Origin: Candolleomyces eurysporus
Lineage: Eukaryota; Basidiomycota; Agaricomycetes; Agaricales; Psathyrellaceae
Reading direction: 5' to 3'
NCBI GenBank assembly: GCA_027579435.1
Contig: JANBPK010001709.1
Span: 1-14,835, forward strand
Length of the DNA: 14,835 nucleotides
A model generated the notes under the pieces. It saw only the letters and a list, made by a program, of their open reading frames with translations, ran no database searches and was not told the origin of the DNA. The translations under genes were made by a program, and so were the position numbers. Below, in pieces: positions 9,274-14,835 of this stretch. The number at the start of each line of letters is the position of its first letter. Position 1 is the stretch's first letter.

Positions 9274-11140
9274 ATGGAACAATCAGCCGTAGAGTGTTAC
9301 GCCAGGCATGTATAGCTGTTGAATTGTGTTTCTTGTGGTCAAGGCCTTACTACATTTGATAGGCCAATCTCTTGTCATCGAGAAGGATCAAAGTCACCGG
9401 AAATTATGAAGATAGTCAGGTACTCATATTGGCCTGCATTGCATCCCTACGCAAAGAGATAATGGAACTCTGGACTCGTTACAACACCCTGTCGCCGATC
9501 TCTCGCCTTCCGACGGAGGTCCTTTGCGAAGTATTTGCCCATTTTCGTGATGTGTGCCGCGCATCTGCTAGGTTAAATGCACTTTCTAGCCCTTCTGATA
9601 GGAACTGCTGGATCCGTGTCACTCACGTCTGCTGACATGCGCGAGATGTTGCCCTCAAATTTCCCGACCTATGGAACGTTTTCACCCTGTCTACTCGAGA
9701 GCATGTTAACGACGTGACGCGGTTCATAAAGTTGATGGTGGAAAGGTCATTATCTCTCGATAGTTTACTATCAATCGACGTTGATCTTAGTCGGAATCTC
9801 CTCAGTCAGGAGGTGCGCCTGAATACCATCATGCCACTGCTTCCTCGGATCAAGGCCATGCAGGTGAGAAGGATCCGCTTTCATGTGGAGGAGTTCCTTT
9901 CTCCCTTTGCAGGCTCGTGCTCTGCAAGGAGGCGTTGGAACACATCTCCATCTCTTGCTTCAGACTTGTAGTTCCGCTGGACATTTTTGGATCGGGAAGG
10001 CCGCGCCTTCTGAGTATCCACCTCAAGGGTACGGACATTATCCCCTTCAATTCCACCCTCCTTCGTAGTCGCGATGGACGCTTAACCCACCTCGAAATAT
10101 CTTTTATCTATAAAAAACCTTGGCCTGAGCTCTTTAGGGTCATACAGGCATCAGAGGCGATCCTACGGATATTGAAGATATCGTGTGTTCTTTCGGAGCC
10201 CCATGTTCCAGAATCCGGTGGCCATATATCCCTTCCCCTTCTTCACCTCTCCCGAGTAGAGTAATTCGCGTTGTATGAACTGGCCGCAGCGGTTTGCCAA
10301 TTTGTTGAGCACCTCCGAATCCCGATCTCTGTGCGTCTTGACCTAGCTGTCAGATATCCTACGACAGATCAACTCAATCGCCTGGCTTCAGCACTCTCCA
10401 TCGCACACTCATCCAATGTCATATCCCTAAGAATGTTCTGCGTTAAAAATCGGACAGCTTGTACTAGCGTGAGTGGGTGGATGGATTGACCTCAGGCTGC
10501 ACCTGCAACACTTCCTATCTTTGCCCTTACCTCTTATTACGACTACTACGGAACCGGAAAGGCGGCTTTCCCAATTGCCTCAAACAAGAAACAACTCCAC
10601 ATTCCCGGATCCTCATTGTCAAGCGTAAAATGTTTGCTACTGCCATCCCACAATGAAATAATGACGGAAAACTTTTGGGACGTTATTCAAGCTCAGCTTC
10701 CTAGCATATCAAGGCTATCAGTCTTCCCCCTCGTCAGTATCCAACTCTTGAAATACTTACAGGACGACTCTGTTTCAATCGAGGCCAATGCTCAAGCTCT
10801 GGCTCTGTGTAGCGGTTTACTGGCAGACACCAACGCTTCGAGCCGATCAAAGTCGTTGTCAGGCCGTTGTTTCCCTTCCCTGGAGTGTCTGGTTTTCGAC
10901 GCCGTCCCGCCGGCCAACGACAGACGGGAGCGGCGGGACAAGGACTCAATGTTGTCATTCCTGCGGAAAATCGATATACTGGAGAAAAATATGAAACTCC
11001 GGTTTGGGTTGGGACAAGGGCTGAGGTCGTTGACGTTCATTCAATTGGAGGACATCCCTGCAAAGCACGTAGAAATTCTTTCCCAGCTTGTCGCCCAAGT
11101 TACTGTCTACCCCTACAAGGCACCGGGGTTTTGGAGATGA
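9274..11140 (+). pseudogene. F-box / leucine-rich-type gene with in-frame stops (copy A)
   Basis: Proposed exons are 9274-9309, 9363-9863 and 9929-11140, joined by phase-0 introns of 53 and 65 bases. The ATG at 9274 is chosen because the F-box frame opens only at 9363, directly after a TAG acceptor, and has no ATG. The F-box itself reads SPISRLPTEVLCEVFAHF, then a WIRVTHVC motif and HARDVALKFPDLW, typical of agaricomycete F-box proteins that recruit substrates to SCF ubiquitin ligases through Skp1. A long leucine-rich-type region follows (RLLSIHLKGT, RLTHLEISF, EHLRIPISVRLDL, FPSLECLVFD, LGQGLRSLTFIQLEDI). TGA at 9633-9635 falls where relatives usually have Arg (VC-R-H), and TAA at 10262-10264 interrupts a conserved stretch; neither can be spliced out sensibly. 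A third stop, TGA 10487-10489, could lie in an intron beginning GTGAGT at 10469 and ending at 10561. The gene is probably decayed; sequencing errors are less likely for two separate stops. Confidence 0.75.
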
Positions 11141-11185
11141 CTATTAGGGGGAAGGTACAGTTACGTGTCGTCTATTGTTTGCATC

Positions 11186-11194
11186 ATAAATATT
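11186..11194 (+). promoter_or_regulatory. TATA-like element of the glycolipid transfer protein gene
   Basis: ATAAATATT lies about 105-113 bases ahead of the ATG at 11299, in the 158-base gap after the F-box reading frame. CT-rich sequence follows up to the start codon, a usual fungal arrangement. Position fits; no experimental support. Confidence 0.35.
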
Positions 11195-11298
11195 CGAAGA
11201 GTTCCCACTGGTCACCGGTCATCCAACAGTCACACACCTCAACGACATCTCTTCAACGGCATTACTCACACCACTCCTTATTTCTGTCTCTTACTGCC

Positions 11299-12130
11299 AT
11301 GGCCCCATATCTTGAATCAGTTAAAGTATGTACAAAATGCTTCAGGCAGTGCCAATCTGTCAAACTCACTTGCAACGCCCAGTCTTTCGCAGATGTCCCC
11401 ATCACCGACGCTGGCGTCGACACAGCCGCTTTCCTCGAGGCGGCTGATGGCTTAGTGGGCTTGTTCGGTCGGTCTAGTGAACTCGAGCTTTCAATCTATA
11501 CTGAGGACTCGTTGATCAGATCTATTCCAATCGGCTGCATTCGCTGTTGTGCAAAACGATATCAAGGGCAATATCACGGTATGCTCTCCAGGCTCATGTT
11601 GGTGGTATTGCTGCTGAACAAAAAATCCTGTGCTCCCCAGGGAGTTCGCAACAGGTTCCTGACCGACCCAGAAGCCAACAAAACTCTGGAGCTCTTGGTT
11701 GAGAACGAGAGGAAAGAGGGGAAGGCAACTGCAACTGAAAAGTTGAAGTGGCTCCTTCGTGGCTTGTCCTTCACCTGCAAAGGCCTCCAACATACCCAAG
11801 CCGATGCGGAGATTGAATTGTCCAAAGCTTTTGCCAAGTCCTACAAGGAGACACTCGAGCGATTCCACAACTTTATCATGAAAGGGGTGTTCGCGGTCTG
11901 TATTATTCCAAGTCCTGCCTACAGACTAATTTATCCATCCCCAGCTTGCCTTGAACGGATGCCCTCATCGTGCGGCCTTTTATACCAAACTTGCTGCTGA
12001 TTCCACTGGCGGACCTTCGGTGACGTCCGAGAGGCTCAATGAGGACCTCAATAAATGGCTTGATGCTCTGAGCACGATCGTAGTGCGCATGGAGTCATTC
12101 CGCCAGAAGGGCAGACTCAGCAAACTCTAA
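11299..12130 (+). CDS. Glycolipid transfer protein (GLTP / HET-C2 family), intact, five exons
   Basis: Exons 11299-11325, 11383-11467, 11520-11578, 11641-11895 and 11945-12130 give 612 coding bases and 203 residues, close to the family's roughly 200-210. All four introns (57, 52, 62 and 49 bases) are GT-AG. Family landmarks are SFADVPITDAGVDTAAFLEA (10-29), VVQNDIKGNIT (47-57), LKWLLRGLSFTCKGL (92-106), ERFHNFIMKGVFA (130-142) and ALNGCPHRAAFY across the last junction. By comparison with human GLTP, the glycolipid-contacting Asp48, Asn52, Trp96 and His140 correspond to Asp51, Asn55, Trp94 and His133. The lysine equivalent to Lys55 is glycine 58 here, just after the exon 3/4 junction. Family members are soluble and move glycosphingolipids between membranes; Podospora HET-C2 also takes part in heterokaryon incompatibility. 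No signal peptide or membrane segment is seen. A role in incompatibility is only a possibility. Confidence 0.93.
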
Positions 12131-12404
12131 GGCTTAAATAACAGACGACTAAGAAATGCTTAGGATAATGATCGCGCACGTCACAATACTATCCATTGCT
12201 GTCAACATGAAGTGTGTCACACAAGAGCTTTATCTCTAAAATCGTGCCCATCTCTCCATGGCATTGACCATGTGGTCGTTCACATGCAGTATTCATCTCC
12301 AAATGTCGGAGACAAGAGGGATGCCACTAACATTAGTACATTATGCAGATATTCGGAAGATGTCCATCCAAACGGGACCTGCTTGCCTGGGCGGTCGGAT
12401 TCGT
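12131..12404. other. 3' flank of the GLTP gene, no gene seen
   Basis: This holds the presumed 3' UTR of the glycolipid transfer protein gene and sequence leading into the F-box fragment. Short ORFs present have no family motif. Confidence 0.5.
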
Positions 12405-12660
12405 CGACTTTGGCTTTTGACGGTACCTAGCAGCATCGATAGCCACTTCATCACCAGCGGTCAATAATGTCATTTGGGATGGGATTCGGTATATTGAAGA
12501 AAAATCTTGCATCAAGACCCAGTTTGGGAGAAGCGCTAGAGTCGCTGATCTTCATTCAATTGGACCACATTCATGCAAGGAAGGTAGAAAGCCTCTCACA
12601 GTTTGTTACCCGAGTCACTGTCAATCCCTACAAAGAACTGAATTACGAAGACTGTTTTAG
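12405..12660 (+). pseudogene. F-box C-terminal fragment (copy B)
   Basis: The frame starting with the ATG at 12467 reads ILKKNLASRPSLGEALESL, IFIQLDHIHARKVESLSQFV and VTVNPYKE. This matches, position by position, the end of F-box copy A (ILEKNMKLRFGLGQGLRSL, TFIQLEDIPAKHVEILSQLV, VTVYPYK). Upstream bases 12405-12465 match copy C near 14695-14755 and lie in broken frames. No F-box remains, so it is a relic. Similarity to copy A fades after about 12640; the reading frame itself stays open to 12739. Confidence 0.7.
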
Positions 12661-12750
12661 TAGCACGGAAAGTATTTTCGCTGTGCTTTTAGTGTGGTGT
12701 CCGATTGTATACCTCTTGACACGCTCTATCATTGGATGAGGAAAAAGAAC

Positions 12751-12787
12751 GGTATAATATCCCACTACATGACCGATGTATTATACC
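12751..12787. repeat. Perfect 8-base inverted repeat between convergent units
   Basis: GGTATAAT (12751-12758) and ATTATACC (12780-12787) are exact reverse complements with a 21-base spacer. They lie between the end of F-box fragment B and the 3' end of the hydrophobin gene. This could be a 3'-end processing or hairpin element or the ends of a very small insertion; neither is shown. A direct GGTGACC repeat follows at about 12793-12806. Confidence 0.6.
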
Positions 12788-12870
12788 CCGAAGGTGACCG
12801 GTGACCCCAAAATGCAGAAGCAATTCTTGTAGCATCAATCTCTAATCTAACTGGGAAGCCAATGAACGGC

Positions 12871-13340
12871 TTAGAGCGAGACTTTGATGGGAGAGCAGCC
12901 AACGTTGATGAGGCCATCTAGAAAAGTAAAAGCGATGTCAGCCTGACACGCTCAAAGAGACTTGAGAGAAGAAATGATGCGTACTGTAATAGTTGTTTTG
13001 GCAGCAGACCTGCTGAGATGTGCTACAAACACTCGTCAGTCACACTGTCACTAAACCGAATGCAATGGGATGGAGGTTACCAGGTGGCACCGGATCCGAG
13101 GGCGAGGACGTTAATAGGGGAGCAGTTCGAGGCGATGTAGCCGGTGAGGGTGCCGACATCGACTTTAACGAGGGAGAGGGCCTTGGAGACGCTCTTGTCG
13201 ACGGACTTGGCCTCTTGAACCGTGTTGCAGCAAGCGACGTAGCCACTATTGCACTGGCTAGTGTTGCTGCCGCTAGGGGCAGCGGCGGCTGCGAGGAAGA
13301 GAGACGAGACAGCGATGACGGAGAAGATGCGAGCGATCAT
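12871..13340 (-). CDS. Class I hydrophobin, secreted, three exons
   Basis: On the minus strand the exons are 13340-13081, 13022-12985 and 12917-12871 (260 + 38 + 47 bases, 114 residues). Introns of 58 and 67 bases have GTAACC...TGTAG and GTACGC...TCTAG ends. Residues 1 to about 21 form a signal peptide (hydrophobic IFSVIAVSSLFLAAAAA followed by PSGS). Eight cysteines sit at 30, 37, 38, 73, 87, 93, 94 and 107: C-x6-CC-x34-C-x13-C-x5-CC-x12-C, within the class I pattern. The long gap between the third and fourth cysteines also favours class I. Such proteins are secreted and self-assemble into amphipathic rodlet layers on aerial hyphae and fruiting bodies. Without splicing the frame ends after residue 87, so introns are needed for the last four cysteines. 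The gene looks intact and has no nearby paralogue in the window. Confidence 0.96.
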
Positions 13341-13458
13341 GGTGATAGATAGCTTGAAGCGGCCGGTGAAAGATTTAAGAGAAGTTGGGAGTGGTAGGCG
13401 ACTGAAGTCTTAACTCGGATGGCTGAGCTCTGGATAATTCGTGGTAGTTGACCTCAGG

Positions 13459-13465
13459 TTTTATA
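13459..13465 (-). promoter_or_regulatory. TATA box of the hydrophobin gene
   Basis: On the minus strand the sequence reads TATAAAA within CCTATAAAACC, about 120 bases upstream of the hydrophobin start codon. A pyrimidine-rich stretch lies between it and the ATG. Hydrophobin genes are often strongly expressed from TATA promoters, and position and sequence fit well. Confidence 0.6.
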
Positions 13466-14449
13466 GGCCCTCTGGTACCTCCAAACATATCGAAACAGGT
13501 GTGCTGGCATCTGAATCTGTACCAGTCTCGTAGCGAGGCTAGAANTTTTTCTTGAAATTTTTTCCTGTAAGCGCCTTACGAGCCAAAGCTCCGAGATCCC
13601 CACTCGCTCTAGGCGTCCCTGTTCAGTTCGCTCTGTTCGCTTCCCTTACCGCAAATAGCATCCTGGCTTCTAAATTTGTCTAGATATCCGTCACCATATG
13701 GCTAGAGCTTGGCCGTTTCGAGTTACGATTATTGGCTTGGCGGAATTTCAGTTGGAGGGTTGGTGCCAGAGGATTTGAACATGGAAAGGCCGCAGCGACT
13801 GTAGGCGAGTGCCGCTGCCTCACGGTCCAGAGATGCATTCCGGGTTGACAAGCACCTGTCACAGCAGAAAATTGCAGGACACGCAGACTTGATGCCAGTG
13901 ATTAGTTCAAGTTTCGGATATGTGGCTTCAGGGTCTGCATCTCAACACCGAAGAGTGTCAGTGTGTCGACGATGCCTTGTTGCTCAAGACTCAAGGGAGC
14001 AGTGGAGGAGATGGAAGAAAGCACAGCCACCTCGGATTCGAAAGCTCGGCGTCGAGGATTGGGGCGGAAATGATGGCGAGCTCAAAGAATCACTATCGAC
14101 AATTTCAACTCTCTGTCCGGTTTCTTGTATTCTATAATCTTCTCTCCCTTCCGCTCTCTCCCTCCTTTTTTCTCTCTTCCTCATCGTCGCTGCCGTCGTC
14201 TAGGGTGTTTCCCGCAATCTGCTCACCACGATGCAGTCACCTTGGAGTCGAGGTCAGTCCGGGTAGCCGTGCTTCTGGTTCCAGACCTCTCAACTTTCTC
14301 ATTACCCACAGTCTTTGCAGTGCGGCCTTTGGGATTGGCGCAGTCTAAATTGGCTTTACGACCCTCTCATGTCCAAAGACCTCTTGCTGTTGAGGAGAGC
14401 TTATGCGGTAGGCTTCCAGCGCAGGACCTACGTACGTCGACGCCATCGG
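13466..14449. other. Hydrophobin upstream region and spacer to F-box copy C
   Basis: No convincing gene is seen. Contents are an N at 13545 in a T-rich run, a tRNA-like patch on the minus strand (about 13760-13858), a 28-base segment at 13929-13956 that nearly matches 2597-2624, and a strongly pyrimidine-rich tract at about 14130-14205 of the kind found in fungal promoters. Longer ORFs here have no family motifs. Confidence 0.5.
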
Positions 14450-14835
14450 GCGCAGTATGCTATTTTTCCAAGATTTAGTTGGGCTGAACATAACGAAGGA
14501 AAAACAGTTTTGGGATTTTATCGCTCAGCTTCTCAAAGTGTTGAGACTATTGGTCTCTGCTGGCCTTGGTACCCTGTTTTTGCGCTGCTTACGGGACGAC
14601 TCCATTTCGATCGAAGCGATAGCTCTCGAACTCTCGGACTCTGACACTTTCATGTTGCGTTTCGGAGATCAGCCTGATCCGTTGGTTCCCTGTCTAAGGG
14701 TTTGACTTTGACGGTACCCAGCAGCGTCGATAGTTGCTTCATCACCAGCAGTCAATCACGTCGGTCAGCATGGGATTCAGTATCTTTTGGAGAAGAATTT
14801 TGAATTACAATCCGGGTTGGAAAAAGGGCTGTCAT
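14450..14835 (+). pseudogene. F-box C-terminal remnant (copy C), cut by the window end
   Basis: The frame from the ATG at 14457 reads KQFWDFIAQLLKVLRLL and LFLRCLRDDSISIEAIAL, matching copy A (ENFWDVIQAQLPSISRLSV, LLKYLQDDSVSIEANAQAL). It ends in TGA at 14703-14705 just where copy A has CFPSLECLVFD, so the frame is broken there. From about 14695 on, the DNA matches copy B (12405-12545), including the segment around GACGGTACC. No F-box is visible upstream in the window. It is a relic or a badly broken gene continuing to the right. Confidence 0.65.

Noticed and set aside
9372..9374. TTG as start of the F-box reading frame
   Set aside because: It is not an ATG. The frame opens at 9363 right after a TAG acceptor, and a phase-matched upstream exon with ATG at 9274 explains it better.
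10867..11298. Start of a long plus-strand ORF running from the F-box end into the GLTP gene (10867-12000)
   Set aside because: The ORF is a chance fusion of a shifted F-box frame, the intergenic gap and unspliced GLTP introns. The real GLTP start is the ATG at 11299, with introns removed.
13020..13352. 110-residue plus-strand ORF rich in Gly, Glu and Asp
   Set aside because: It is the antisense shadow of the hydrophobin first exon.
1..14835. CRISPR arrays, phage or bacterial operon features, intact transposons
   Set aside because: The spliced genes are clearly eukaryotic. No array of spaced repeats, transposase, integrase or reverse transcriptase motif was seen.

Overview
The window looks like nuclear DNA of a mushroom-forming fungus (Basidiomycota, Agaricomycetes; species not identifiable from sequence alone). 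The reasons are short GT-AG introns of 49-67 bases with conserved phases, a three-exon class I hydrophobin, a DUF4470 + MYND-finger gene family, a decayed F-box gene family, and CT-rich sequence ahead of start codons. Four isolated N characters (1894, 4419, 6423, 13545) mark it as a draft assembly.

Left part (1-9200). Two paralogous genes for large DUF4470/MYND proteins lie in the same orientation about 6.5 kb apart. The left copy (1-2155) enters from outside the window, so only its C-terminal half is visible. The right copy (4980-8671) appears complete, with four exons and about 1174 residues. Each copy has one single-base frame break that the other copy lacks: an inserted N at 1894 on the left, and a G missing from the run at 8256-8258 on the right. 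About 450-500 bases of 3' flank are duplicated too (2156-2605 and 8672-9175). Between the genes, 2.8 kb has no convincing gene.

Middle part (9274-12130). A decayed F-box/leucine-rich-type gene (9274-11140) carries two clear in-frame stops and a third that may be intronic. It is followed 158 bases later by an intact five-exon gene for a 203-residue glycolipid transfer protein of the GLTP/HET-C2 family (11299-12130).

Right part (12330-14835). A fragment of a second F-box C-terminus (12405-12660) runs toward a class I hydrophobin gene on the minus strand (12871-13340, 114 residues, all eight cysteines). Behind the hydrophobin promoter lies a third broken F-box copy (about 14450 to the window end).

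Overall this is an accessory-type region in which two families (DUF4470/MYND and F-box) have been duplicated and are decaying around two intact single genes. The genes do not form an evident pathway.
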